Source of the DNA: Formicarius rufipectus
Lineage: Eukaryota; Chordata; Aves; Passeriformes; Formicariidae
DNA: 64,000 bases
Reading direction: 5' to 3'
Assembly (NCBI GenBank): GCA_013399695.1
Contig: VXAU01001770.1
Coordinates: 124,001-188,000 of the forward strand
Shown here piece by piece: positions 24,786-38,115 of the stretch (position 1 is its first letter; every line of letters starts with the position of its first letter). A model generated the notes under the pieces. It was not told where the DNA came from. It worked only from the letters and a program-made list of their open reading frames with translations, and searched no databases. The translations under genes were made by a program, and so were the position numbers.

Positions 24786-27700
24786 CAGCAAATCATTTCA
24801 TCACAGTCTCAAAAACTAAAGGCATCATAGTACCTGGTTTCCTCTGCAGTGCTGATCTACTCACTTTCTGATGATTGGAATAGGACAAAAACCCCCAGTT
24901 GATCTAGGAGGAAGATTAGTTCTACTTTAGATAAAATTGCAATTTAATTGTACATTATCACTTCAAAAGGAAAAACATATTCTTCCAATTATTTGCCCTG
25001 GTTATGCCTATTGATACGGAAATTGAGATATGTCTGTCTGTCGGTGTAACAGAAAATTTTATCCTTGTGTATGAATAATGTATATATTATTAAAAAAAAG
25101 TGTGTGTATGGGGGAGATACATTCTTGTATGGTGTCTTGGGACAAGAAGTTCTTTATATTAAATTTCTTGGACACTTTTTAGCGTTTCAGGTCTTTTGCA
25201 TTCTAGAAAGAACAAAACCACATGGATTATTTACTTGTCCACTTTTTTTCTTATGTTCTATTGTTCTCTTGCTTTATAATGTTTGCTTTATGGTATCTAA
25301 TCATACACATTTAGTTTTATATGATTTAACTTCTCACCCTTTGGCACCTTTGTTTAATCTGTCTTATTCTGAGATGAGTTTTCAGTAGGTTGCCAGGTTC
25401 CTCAACTGTTGACCCTATTTCTTCATCAATCACCTGATTGATTTGAATCTTTATAATGGTGAGTGATACTTTCTGTAGCATTAGAATGGCAATCCTATAA
25501 AATCCTACACTGAAGATAGATAAAAATAACACAGAAACCTATCTTGATTTATGACACTAGAATAGGCATTGGACAAATGTCAAGCTCAGAGGTAAGTGTC
25601 TGCAAAGTCAGCTGCTTCTCTGAAATTAGGAGTTAAGTGATAATACGGAGCATCTGATGAGCATCTGCTTTCGGTTTTGTTTGTTTAAAAAAGAGTTGTG
25701 GCTTGTTTAAGCAAATGTAAGAAAAAATCGTCTGTTATCTTTCTGCCAGCTCACAGCAAGTATCCAAAACTCAGATGCTTTTCTGAAACTTCTGGATTGA
25801 AAGTAGGGCTGGAACTCATAGATACTGAGGTTTTTCGTTTTTGATGCATAATTCCCATCATTCCTAGTCAACGCTAAGTTAGAAATACTGTAAGGAAAAA
25901 GAAAAACTGATTTGCTTAAACTGAAATGTTTATATTTCATAATTATAATTAATACAAATTAAGTCTAATACTTGCTCTGTTGTAACAAAAAACACTGAGA
26001 ATGTTATGGAGACTGACATTCTAAAATGCTAGAGGGGATAAACTGTACTTCTGTTGATGTCAGTGCTGTCTTGTATAACTGGATGTAATGTAGCCCAGTG
26101 CCTTCAACAGTGAATTAGGTGCCAAAAGCTTTAGGTTCTATTCCCAGTTTAGCTACTTTGTGATGCTAGCAGAGTTGGATCATATCCTTTTCAGAGAGTG
26201 CCTCACTTTACTGGTACCCAGAATGTTAAATAAGGATTCTTGCTGTTTTTCATAGTGAAAGATGATCTTTGTCAAGTATTTTTTGAATCCCACATGAAAG
26301 ATGTCTTGTGTAAACTGCCTTAATGCTTCATTAGCTGTATTTGATATATCCATGCTTTTTGAAAAAGACATAGATTATTCTCAAAGTGGAAATAATCTTT
26401 AGTAGATTTAATTATATTATATGCAATAATATAATAACTATAGTACAGAGACCTACTAATTACTGTAAATTAATATACACTTACTGTATTTCCATTGGAA
26501 TTACTGTGGGGGAGTTAGAATTATGTTGATAAATATTTTCTATTTAAATTGCCAAGATATGCAAGAAGACCTTTGAAATCATGAACTTAATGGTTGGTTT
26601 GGAATGCTCTTTAGGTCATTAAATTCTTGCTCAGAATTGCTTAGAAAAAAAACTTCTTTTGATATGAAGTTATCTCACACAAAACCCGCTCAGAATAGTT
26701 AGGTGAGTATGAGAAAGATGCAAAATACTCTGTTTTAAAAAGCAGAAAAGAAAGAGTTTGTTTCCTGCAACTATGCAGCTTGCTAGGAGGGAGTGCTGGC
26801 CAGTAGCCATTGGTGTTAGTTTTTCAAAGCATTTTTTATTGTGCATTCTCTCAAGAATAATACAAACCAGAAAGTAAATTACATACAGGAGTAGGTGAAT
26901 AGCCTTAATTGAATTTATTTCTTATTTTGACACTGAACTATTTCATACTGTTTGTCCGTTTTAATAAATGTAGAAATCCATAATCTGATTAATGCAGGGT
27001 CTTGCAAAATCTGATCCCAAATTCTTCTTCATTGGATCCAGGTCAGAAAGTATGTAAAAACTTTAAGATGGACTTGGTTTCCTCCCTCATATTCTGGAAT
27101 GTGCCAATCAAAAAGTCTTTATGTTTCATAGAAATTAGCATGGGAAGAGCATAGCTGCTTCTCTTTCATTTTTCTGAGAATAAAGCATCTTGGTGATGAC
27201 AACTGTGCTATTAGAGGAATTCATTGATTTTACAGCAGCATCGGGGAAACAAGTAGTCTGATGTCAAGACAGAACAGTTTTTGAAATTCATTAATAGTGG
27301 AAAGCAAAGCTATTTGGGACAGTCTCATGATAAACTGAAGTGTCCAAGGTAACAAGCAAGATGGAGAGGGAGGGATTTGTCAAAGAGATCAATCTGTTGT
27401 GATTAATCCCAAACTACAAGAAATTGTCCTATATTTAGAATTCTAGCCTAGCATTGAGGAAATGTTGGTTAAATTAATTGCTTTGGTACAAATTTGCTAC
27501 AGCTGCTGCTGTACTGGTACTTTTATGTATACTACCTAAAAGGTCAACACTGTGCAGTCTATGGGACTGTGCAATAGAAAAATAGTCATAGACCAAGTTA
27601 ATCACCACAGCATTATTTCAGGAGCTAGTGCATTCTTCAGACAAGCTTAGAAACTAGATGGAAAAAGTCTGCAAATATGATTTTAAATGCTGAGTGATTC

Positions 27701-27904
27701 TTTCTTAATAATTTTAGCAAGGCTGCAGTAGCTACCTGGGCATGCATCCACTCTAATACACTTTTTAAAGTATTTCTGATGCAGAATGGGACTTTTGATC
27801 CACATTTCCTCATTTGCCTTTTGGGGTGCACCACAGATTGTTGAGATAGTCCCTTGGGAAAGAAAGTAAGAAATAAATTCTATTAGGAAGACCATGAAGA
27901 TGAT

Positions 27905-28322
27905 CAGAGGGCTGAAACTGATAGTTGGGGCTGTTCAGCCTGGGAAGTGATAGTTGGGGCTGTTCAGCCTGGAGAAGATAAAGCTATGGGGAAACCTTAG
28001 AGCAGCCTTCCAGTAACTAAATGGGGCTACAAGAGAGCTGGAGAGGGACTTTTTACATGGACATTTAGTGACAGGAAAAGGGGGAATGTCTTTAAACTGG
28101 GGAAAAAAAATAGTTTACGTTAGACAATACAGGTGGTGAGGCACTGGAACAAGTTCCCCAGGGAAGGTGTGAATGCCCTGTGAATGAAAGGTGTGGATGA
28201 AACCCTGGAAGTGTTCAAGGCCACCTGGTCTAGTTTTTCCAACCACCCGTATGGCAAGGGCATTGGAACTTGATGAGCTTTAGAGTCCCATCCACCCCAG
28301 ACCATTCTGTGAGTCTGTGATA
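27905..28322 (+). mobile_element. CR1 LINE 3' end, plus orientation, with internal duplication
   Basis: CR1 landmarks in order: GGGCTGTTCAGCCTGGAGAAG, 'GGGGAAACCTTAGAGCAGCCTTCCAGTA', 'AGAGGGACTTTTTACATGGACA', 'CACTGGAACAAGTTCCCCAGG', 'GGAAGTGTTCAAGGCCACCTGG' and a 3' end of ATTCTGTGAGTCTGTGATAA. A 29-bp segment is duplicated in tandem at 27919-27977. The copy is better preserved than the one at 5255 and is inserted in the gene's transcriptional sense. It encodes nothing intact. Confidence 0.92.
27919..27977 (+). repeat. 29-bp tandem duplication inside CR1
   Basis: TGATAGTTGGGGCTGTTCAG and the following nine bases occur twice head to tail (27919-27947 and 27948-27977), differing by one inserted or substituted base at the 3' end. 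Other CR1 copies have this segment once. Confidence 0.9.
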
Positions 28323-30550
28323 AAGGCTAGCATCTGACCAGCTTTCAGTTTCTTGTTGATTATTTCCTAATTCAGTAGGTCTGTAAATTTTCTATCCTTG
28401 ATGTTGCTCTTGTGCTGTAGGTGTTCATACACAGTGATTTATGCCCCTCATCTAGTAGCACTTTTTGTATTAACCCAGGGAAAGGAACCTTCTTTTATTA
28501 GTTTTTAGCCTTGTACATATTTTGACTGTAGGAGGATGATAATCTACAGGAAAAAAAGGTATTTTCACTCACATTGGCTGTTTTTCTATCAAAGCAGTCT
28601 ATGAAGTAGAAAGCAGAATGTTAATATTATTTAGTAGTAGTGAATCATACGTCAACAATACTCCAAGACATCATTTTCGCAATATAATAACATTTCTTAT
28701 TTCTTTGTTACTGTTAATAGGACATACCTTTATACATTTTAATACAGCCAGATATTAGGAAGAAAGTTACATTGGCACTCATTTCCTTTAATAGTGTGAC
28801 ACTATTATAGTTGTTTTTAAGACAGGTATAGATATTGTTTAAAGTACTTACTCAAAGCAGTTTGGTAGGAGCTTTTCTTTAATGACTTCCCAAAATATCA
28901 GAAACTTCTGAGAACTCTTTAGAATTTTGCTTCTATGCAATAAAGTTATAATTTTTCACCCCAAGAAGAATATTAACAGAAAGAAAGAAAAATATTCTAA
29001 AACTGTGTTTGAAGTCACATACTTGTCTTCCTACTAGTGTTGTAGTCCTCTACTTTAATCTACATTTTGGGTTATGATACTTGTTCCATTATATTTGTAA
29101 AGCTTTTGAACATTTTAGTGCTGAAAAAGTGAAATAAGAAAATCAAGGATAATTTTTTAAAGCACTGAATTTCAGTAACAGCTGCCTGTTAAAATACCAC
29201 ATGTAAACAACAGAAGAGCAATAGCACTTTTAAGGATCTTACAGTTGTCCTGATTTTCTTACCTGCAATTATGAAGCTGCTTCTGTCAACTGAAAAATAT
29301 ATCTCTATACAGATAATCAGTTCTACGAGGCATGAGGCTCGCTTGCATATTCTGTAACTATCCAGTCTGCATATCAAATACTGATTCTTCCTTTTGTGAA
29401 TAAAATATACAGATATGAAGACTTTTAACTTCAAAGCTTTATTTTCTGTTCTACTTACCATAACTTTTTTCTCTTCATTTGTTTTCACTGAGATGTTTTA
29501 TTAGCTCTGCCACACATATGCAGTTCTCACATTAAACAGTGTGGGAGGATATTTATGTCCAGTGTCAAACATGAAAAATATGTCATACTTCCTTGCAGTG
29601 ATAATGTTTGCTTAAAACTTTTTATCCTTCCCAGCAATGACATTACAGACCAGGCAAAGTTTGTGTTTAGTTCTGGAACGCTGTTTTATAAGCCAGCAGC
29701 AGAATTACTTTTATCTTTCAAACTGTTTGTGACAGTCATAACTGTTTTCATCACTCAAAGATCGTTGTATTTAAACAGATGAAAGAGTGATTTACATAAA
29801 TTGGCATGAGTCTGCAAAGCATGGAACCTTATTGCTGTGGTACTCAGAGACTGTACAGATAGACAATAGTCTTGGTCCATAAGACACCAAGTAAGTTGTT
29901 CTGGAATGTGATTGCATCCATATGCCTTTTAACTAATGCAATATTGACAGTGAGCGAATTTAAAGAACAAGAATTTGCTCTGAAATGAGTATGTCCTCCT
30001 ACACTACCAGAATTACCAGCATCAAAGTCCTGAAAATTGATGTTAATTACAGCCATGACTTTTCAGGAAATTTTAAATTTATTATTTTTGAAAAAGATAT
30101 ACATCAAATTGCTGTAACCAGTTCCACTAGTCATGACTTGCTGTAAAAATTGGAAGGTTACTCTCTATCAGAACGTGTAATATGAATATGATTTAGAAGA
30201 ACTGGTAATTAAAAATGTAATGTCATCCTCTCTTGGAAGACAAGGAAAGAATCTCTAAAGATACAGCAGTTCCTTTCAGCTTCTTTTCAATTTGATTGTT
30301 AAACTGAATTACCATGACTGCTACAAAGTCGCTAGCATTTCATGATAGAGAAGGATTTCCTGTCAATAGCAGTGGAGTGACATAATGAATGTTAGTGTTG
30401 ATACCCTTGATTTAATACAAAAATATGGCGTGTATGTTTTTATAAATTCTATACCTAGAATTACTGATACCTTTACTATAGCCACTATCAACTGTCCAGA
30501 CTCTAACATTCTCTTTGGAATTTTCATTCTATTACAGAAGAATCAGTATT

Positions 30551-30616
30551 GATATTAATAATATTAACAATGTTAATATTAAAAATATAAACAATATTGT
30601 TTGATATTAATAATAA
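30551..30616. repeat. AT-rich inverted and direct repeats
   Basis: A perfect 9-bp inverted repeat (AATATTAAC, loop AAT, GTTAATATT) lies at 30560-30580, flanked by direct copies of TTGATATTAATAAT at about 30550 and 30601. Confidence 0.8.
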
Positions 30617-33600
30617 ACCTCTATTTTCTGTTCAGTTCCACTGGATTTTGCCCAATGTCTATATCACAGACTTAGAGGTAAACAGAACTGTAGGTTATGT
30701 GTGTTGGCTTTTCACAGGGACACTGTTAGGCTATTCTTTTAGTCCAGCTGCCTTCTTTTTTACTGTATTCTTAATGAATTGCCTTCATGATTTTTCTACT
30801 TTTTGTGTCATTATTCTCTTATGCCAGTCAACTCCACTAGCACACAGTTTATCTGGATTTGATTTGCTGTGGACATCCATGTCTTGCCCTATTTTTGCTG
30901 ATACTCAAAGTCACTGAACTAACAGAATTTAAATCCATGTCAAAGCTTTCCTTTCAGGAAGTCAGGATGCTCTCTGAATCATTACTTTAGATTCTATATC
31001 CTTTGAGTAAGTGCTTACATATATGGAAGAATACTACTGCAAGGAAAGAGCAGAGTCAAGAACTGGGAAGGATTGGATAGAAGAGATTCACGCACTTAAA
31101 TAATGAAAGGACCAAACACACTTGCTCTCAAAAGGTTCTAGTACTTACCATCACACTAGTCACTCTGACATTATGTTTGTCCCCTGTACTCCATAATTTC
31201 ACACCATAATCTTTGTATTAAGGTTGGCAATACCCTTCACTGCTGCTATATAATATAAACTGATCATGACAATAACATGCTTAATCTGATATGCATTTGT
31301 GTGGGATTCTCTGTAGACTTCTGTAATTTTGGTGTGTTCATGATTTTTCTCTATTACTTTTCTTACCTGTGCAAGCACATGAATATCCTGGTCATGATCA
31401 ATAAAAATACTAGATGCTGAAACTTTCATCAAGAAGTTAGAGCGCTCTTACGGTGTAAATTCTTATTTCCTTTTTAAACAATTAGAACAGGTAAAACCTG
31501 CAGTGGTGTTGAGCAGGATGTAGCAGAACCCTTGTTTTGAGAACAAAAATAGCAAAGTTCCTAGGGCAGTTATCAGAAATTTGAAGCTAGTTAAAAGACA
31601 AAGCACCAGCTTGCTACTAAGCTCTCAAAATTGAGGAATGACAGAGTAAAACCATATGGATAATGTAGTGTTGTGAGATTATGGCTGTGATTAAAGACAG
31701 ACTTCTCCTAAATGTAAAAAAAAAGTCTGATTTCAGGTCATCATTCAACCTCTCCTGCAACTTCTGTAATACCTGTGTGCCTAAATATTTCAGATGCCAG
31801 AGCAAGATATTTAATAATGCACCTTTGTCCCGCAAAGAGCCTTTTCAGTTCTGCTTTTGAACACCCTGACAAAGGTGGAGGAATCAGTAGTTTTGTTTCC
31901 TTAGGAGGTGTATGTATGAAGTTTATTGGAACAGTACTTTTTTCATTGCATGTAAATCAATTCAAACTTTTAGCATCAAGATTTTTCAGCCATCTAAACA
32001 TTGTCCCAAGTCATCTGTTTTGAAAGTGTCTGAAGAATATTTCTTAAAGGATTTCTTTTCAGCTTCTGAATAGTATATTTTAGGATATAACTGTTTGTAC
32101 AAAGCATGTCTATGAAGTCTTTCATCTTGGAAATGTCTTAAACTCTGAAAGTTCCCTCCACAAAGTGTTGCCATCTCTGCAACAAAATGTGGTATTATAG
32201 AGGACCCTGGTGCTCTCAGAAAAGCAGGAATACCTGACTAGACATAACAGGGTAGTTTCTGTGGCCAAGCAGAATCTTCAAGCATTAAAGAATATAATGC
32301 TAAGAGGAAAAGAATGCTCTACAAAATGTGTTTTATTTGATTATCTGTGGAATTATCAGTACCATTTATCAGTAAATGTTTACAGTGTGTTTACTTAACT
32401 TCAGTTTTACATAAAGGACCTGATCCAGCATTGACTTGCATGGGACTTGGATAAGGCATATATATATGTTAAAGATTATTAAGCTTTACACATTAGGGAT
32501 TCTTTCCTTATATGTAATTGGGCAGTTCATAGGACAGGGAATCCCCAGGTTTAGTTAGGAGAGTTGATTCTATGAATTCTATTCGAAGTAATGGTAGGGG
32601 AACTTTGACTTTCCTGCCTTTTTACCTCCAGTCATTTTTTTCATTGTACTGTAATTTGATCTGGGTTGGATTTTGATGAACATGAAGTAAATTTGCTCAG
32701 TATTTAAAATTCCTTCTCAAAATTAAAAATATTTCTAATAATTTTATTATATTTCAAAAACTTTTTTAGAGTAAGTTGTCATTACAAATATTGGCTGTAA
32801 AGAATATTTTGTGATTATAGATCCAGATGGACGAAATTTCAAAGTATATTATTACTTTTACCTGCATATGATATTTTTAAGTTGATTCAATATTTTAATT
32901 TTTCTAGATTATTATAGTAGAGAGAAAAAAAAGAGGAATTGCACTCATTATGACTGTTTTATTATGGCATAGTGAATTTAAATGTAAATTATTTGTGTTA
33001 TCTTTCTCAGAAATAGTTTTTGTGGCTTTTAATGGATAATGTCGAATCAAAATGGCAGTCAAAAATTCAACTATGACTACAATCGTATTTAACTCTCTAC
33101 TAATAGAAAAATTGGAATTTCCTTTTGCACAGGTCTACTATTATTATTGAGTAAAAGCCATTTCCAAGAGATAGGAGATACTTCGTAAGCAATTAGGTAA
33201 TAATAAATCCCTAGAGGTACAGTGAGCAGAAAGTGTGCAGTGATAGGATTAGCTGCTGCACTCACATTCCCTGATCCTGTTATCTAATACTCATATCCTC
33301 TTCTTTCCTTTCATATGAGGATAAACATGAACATTAAAAATATTTACATGCACTACAGGTAAAAAATGTCTAATTAGAGGCCTTTCAAACTAGTATGTAG
33401 ATAAATTTTCCTACTTAAAGTTGTAGAAAAACTTTGAGTTAAAAACAAGAATTAATTACATTGGAAGTATGAAAAAATTTGACAGATGTTTGTCACTTTG
33501 TGGAGGAAATTGCAACATTTTTGTTTGGGAAATTATTGATCCTGTATTAGAAGTATTTTTTACTATATATCATAACTATTTGTGTAGAATGTATGTAGTC

Positions 33601-34110
33601 CAAGAGAAGTGATTTTTCTATTGTAGTCTGTAAGTAGAAGTTATGTCATACATGCTTTTTTCATAAAGGTATATGTGATTTTTGGGTAATATATTTTATT
33701 TTTGTATCTTTTTCTTGTTTAATTCTACCTATTTAAATTTCATATTTCTGAGGCTCAATAATAGATTTTCTTACTAAATATTAATGTTTAGAAATGGTCA
33801 TGTTGTTGGTTAAAAATTTAGAGTTTTACTGAAAGATTTTTTTCTTTTTTGTTTAAGGCACACAACTTTTTTTTCTTAAACAAGATCCTACCAGTTTCAA
33901 ATTCAGTTTTGGTTCAGGTCTGAAGAAGATTAAAATATTGAACTTCACAGGCCAAACTATATTAGGTTCAATGATAATAATAGATAAATGTGGAATAGTT
34001 TGCTGCATATTGTCTCATAACTGGCCTGTAGTTTTATAACAGATTTTCAAAACAAGAACTGTTCATTTGGCACATTTCACATCATTAAAATGCATGGATG
34101 CTTTAAAAAG

Positions 34111-34133
34111 AAAAAAAAAAAAAAAAAAAAAAA
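34111..34133 (+). repeat. 23-base A tract
   Basis: Uninterrupted poly(A) preceded by TTTAAAAAG. No retrocopied gene is recognisable upstream of it, so it is best taken as a simple repeat. Confidence 0.85.
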
Positions 34134-34549
34134 GGCAAAATCTCCCTTAATATTTCACCTTACTTTTATATGTGAATATCCATTATCAGTATTTAGATTT
34201 AATGTTTCATTGCCATTAAATCTGGATATCCGTCTAGTTCAGAATCAGTTTGGGCTTGATGTTCTCCTACCCAATCCTATCTGTATGGATGAACAAAAAG
34301 GAGAAGGGGACTGTCATAGTTCCAAACAGCACATTTTTATAAGGTCAGAATGATTATATTGATTCTAAATAATGTAGTTTTTCAGTTCATGCTTTTTATT
34401 GACAGTCTTTGTTTCTTAAAGAACCTTCATTGCCTTTATTTTTTTATTTAAGCAGAAATGTAGCAGAGAAACAGATGTGTCCCACATAAAATATGCAATA
34501 AATCTTGTCTCACAAATTCTTTGCTCTGAACTTTCTGACAGAAACTGTC

Positions 34550-35120
34550 AAATATCCACTTTAATTCTAGTATAAAATGTTCACTTTGTGTCATGGCGCC
34601 AACCACCATATGCTGAAATGAAGTCAGTAACCAGCAATAAAAAAAGGCAGCGTACGCACCTTTGAAACAGTACAAGCAATCAACAGTGAGAAAGGTCTAT
34701 ATAAATCTATGGAGAATTAATCTCAGCTTTGCCACTATCCTGCTGAGCATTTACAATGAGACTTTGCTACCGACCACCAGAAGTGGCTTACTTTACAGGA
34801 GGAGTGTATCCTAATGAGGGGAAAATGTAGGTAAAACAAAGCGGCAGTTTTTAACCCCCTGCCCCCATCCATTGGATCACCTACAAGAGCGTGTCCTAGT
34901 GTGTTCAAACATGTGGGGCCACTACACATCGCCTGTCGCTGTACTTGAGCTGATCATGTGAAACCAATCTTGACTGAGCTCAATGAGCAGAAATGACTTG
35001 AGCTTCATAAATCATTGTTATCATTCCACAGGAGGAGGCATTGCTATGAATTTTCTCTCCTAAAAGTTTTCAGGCCACGAATTTTACAAGCTTTTCTGAA
35101 ATTAGTTTAATTATATTTGT
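34550..35120. promoter_or_regulatory. Candidate conserved noncoding block A
   Basis: This block is less AT-rich than its surroundings and contains CpGs (GGCGCC, GCGTACGC, TACCGACC, TCGCCTGTCGC), a GLI-like word GACCACCAG at 34772-34780, and a homeobox-rich right end (TTTAATTATA, GTAATTATTC). No repeat family or coding exon explains it. Its position inside the 3' half of FMN1, where GREM1 limb enhancers are known in mammals, makes a regulatory role plausible. This is inference; conservation could not be tested. Confidence 0.3.
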
Positions 35121-37779
35121 GTAATTATTCACTACTTAACCACCACTTTAGCTGTTGGTTTGCCATCAAATTGATTTTTTTAATAATGTTCTTTTGATTT
35201 TGAGACCTCGTACTTCTTATTGGTTTTTAATAATTATTCAACTATTTAAAACTATAGCCCTTGGTGTAAAAATGTACCAATCCTTAAAGTTTCTGCTTCT
35301 GCTTACAGAAAAGAGATTGTATTTACAGATAATCTGGATAGTTAGTTTTCCCAGACACAGAACAAATTGGATTTAACCGTGTTCTGTTTGAAAGGATTAG
35401 AATTAATTTTTCAGTTCCGTAAACTGTTTAGATACATTTAGTCAAAGACTAATCTTGGAATTATACCACATCATTATAAGAGTATATTAGAAATAAAGTA
35501 GAATTAGGATATATTTCTGTAGTGTTGAAGTACTAATAGGCTTTAAAAAATATTTATTTTCTGGAACACTGAGTGTGGGAAGAATGAAGGATTAATGGCC
35601 TGATTACATTTTAATACAATGTAGTTTCGAATAATTTAGTTCGAATAAATTGAAAAAATGTAATGGTGATTCTTGGTCTGTAATTAATGCATCTAGAACA
35701 CAGGAAAGTAAGTCTAATGTTGGTCCTAATTTTACTGAAAAAAACCTCACTTTTGTTTAGAAGCTAAAAATCATGAAAAAAGCTAAAAAATCTTTAAAAA
35801 ATAGCTTTAATTTAAAAATGTACTCTCACAAAATACAATAGAATCATACTAAAAACGCCACACATTTTAAGAAATATAGGATTTTATGAAAATAAATATT
35901 CCTTTTCTTCGTAGTTAATGTTCTGGTAAAATGATCTTCAACACTTTTTCTGGCACAATTATAGACAGCATTATCACTTCTAAAAGAAAACATAATTTCC
36001 TAGCTTTTTTATTACCTTTGATAATAAACACTTTCTTGAATGTGTTGCTTGAGCATGTTCTGCTGGTGTTCTGTGTCTTTCTGTGTGTACAAATGTCTAC
36101 AATTTGTTACAAGTTTGTAACTTAAAAATGCTGAATTTAATATTTAAACGATTCCTGTAAGGTAAATGTTAATTACTTAGTCCTTGACCCATACCTAAGA
36201 TACAGATTGACAACTTACATTCCTGATAACTTGTGGGAAACTTGCTTGTTAAGCAGCTTTCCAAGGCTGCACAGAGACTCTTTGTACTACAGAAACATTT
36301 GTACATTTTCATCATTGGATGTGGGTTTCGTAGTTAAAAACAGTTTTTGTACCACTGCAGAGGAAAATAAACTGTTTCAGGGAAGGATGATTAAGACCTC
36401 ATGGCAGCAAGTGTTCTGAAGATTGTTTTGAAAGGATTTAAGATGTCTATACCAGTATTTAAACAATCTAAAAAAAATTGCATAGCCAAATTCCATGTTA
36501 AAATGTGATATTTTCTAATTTAAAGAAGAGGTGAAAGAAAGAAAGCTTATGTGATCACACTGCCTGTTGATTGTTCCCCTGCCAATAATTTTTAATGCAC
36601 TGGCCAATTTTGACCAAATGTGACAGGGTTAGGGATCCTAAGATATTAAGCTCTTAAAATCTCAATGAAAATATGTGGCTAAATAGACAAGAATGACCCT
36701 ATTAGCCTTCCAGGGAGAGAAAGGCTGTATCATGAACTCAACCCTTAATTAAACATCAATGAATCCATCTGGGAACTAACTCTAAAATACAGAACCACAG
36801 TAGACCAAGTTTCATTGATTCCATTGCTTCCAGACTTTCTTGTTTAACTGATACCATAGAAGAAACATCTCTTCGTGGGTGTGGAATCGTTTGGTTTGGT
36901 GATTTTTTGCATTCTAATATACTGTAATAGAAAACTATGTTAGTCATACAATCAAATATTTACATATAATTTCCAGGGCGTCTATTGAATTCCCTGAGTT
37001 CATAAATCCTACTACTTAGAAGTTAGTAAGTAGATAAAGACAGTTTATCAAATAATACATGTTGTAAAATTAGTTGTTAGGAATTTGTATATAGAACACT
37101 TAAGCTTTTTAATGTTTCTGAAATATAAAATATTTATAAGACAAAAAAGCTCCTGCATGAGAATAATGGACTGTAGCCATGTGAAGTAATTCACAATCAT
37201 ATGGTTTTTCAAATTTGAAATTTAATACTACAAAACCCAAAATCAAAAAAAAAAAAATGTTTTACACTGTATTCTCTCATTTGCTACATTTATGTATGAA
37301 GTCTACTAAGTAATAAGAATTCTTTTGTTCAGAACTAAATTAAAAGTAATATTATTTCTTAAAATATAGGATTGTACTCAAAGTAACTCAATATAACAAT
37401 GTAGAAATAGCAGATAATTCAGTTTTTATGTATAGCTCCAGACAGATAGGTGTTTCTTGAGTGTATCTAGTCCTAGATCAGAATACACAACTCCTCTAAA
37501 GTTTTTGAAACATTGTAAATTGTGAAAAACTTAAGATTATCCATTTTCTGATTTTACACTCTTTTTCATTCAGATGTGTATTTTCATGAATATTTGTTGA
37601 TTTGCACTGAACATTTGTTAACTTGTTTTAAAGATGCTATCCATTTTATTTCCATTCCTTTAAAATTCACATTTCAAGAAAGCAGATTCTGGAAGTGTCA
37701 GGTACTCAAATATATTTGAATATATGTGTTATAGCATACAAATTATTTCTTTATAACATTTGCAATGTACTCTATTCAT

Positions 37780-38085
37780 GGCCTTTTATGCAGAGCAGTA
37801 TCTTTTTTCTAGACAGTCAAATAACACTAAGAAGAAAAAGGTTAAGCAGGTGCTGATGATTGTGAACGCTTTATATGAATTGCTAATTAAATGCTTTTGG
37901 CTTTGCTGTCATCAGCTAAACAATAAAGCCGCATACTGCATTGGAAATTACAGATTGTTTGACATGATTAATCAAGTGGCTGGACACCTTGGCTATAGTA
38001 AAAAAAATAGCTGTAGTCTTGATTATTATGTATATAAACTGTTCAAATTATCCGATCGATCTAAATCTTGGGATTCATCTGTATG
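37780..38085. promoter_or_regulatory. Candidate conserved noncoding block B (homeobox-rich)
   Basis: A complex, non-repetitive sequence with many developmental factor words: GCTAATTAAATG, ACAATAAAGCC (posterior HOX-like), TGATTAATCAAG (PBX/HOX-like) and CTTGATTATTATG. The texture is typical of vertebrate enhancers. A solo LTR starts about 30 bp to its right. The open frame at 37760-38086 across it has no family resemblance and no splice sites that would fit FMN1. Regulatory function is inferred from motif density and locus only. Confidence 0.33.
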
Positions 38086-38115
38086 ACTGTATGACTTGTC
38101 TGTATGGCTACATGC

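Noticed and set aside
34090..34353. A tract as the tail of a processed pseudogene
   Set aside because: No mRNA-like sequence is recognisable upstream and no target-site duplication is seen.
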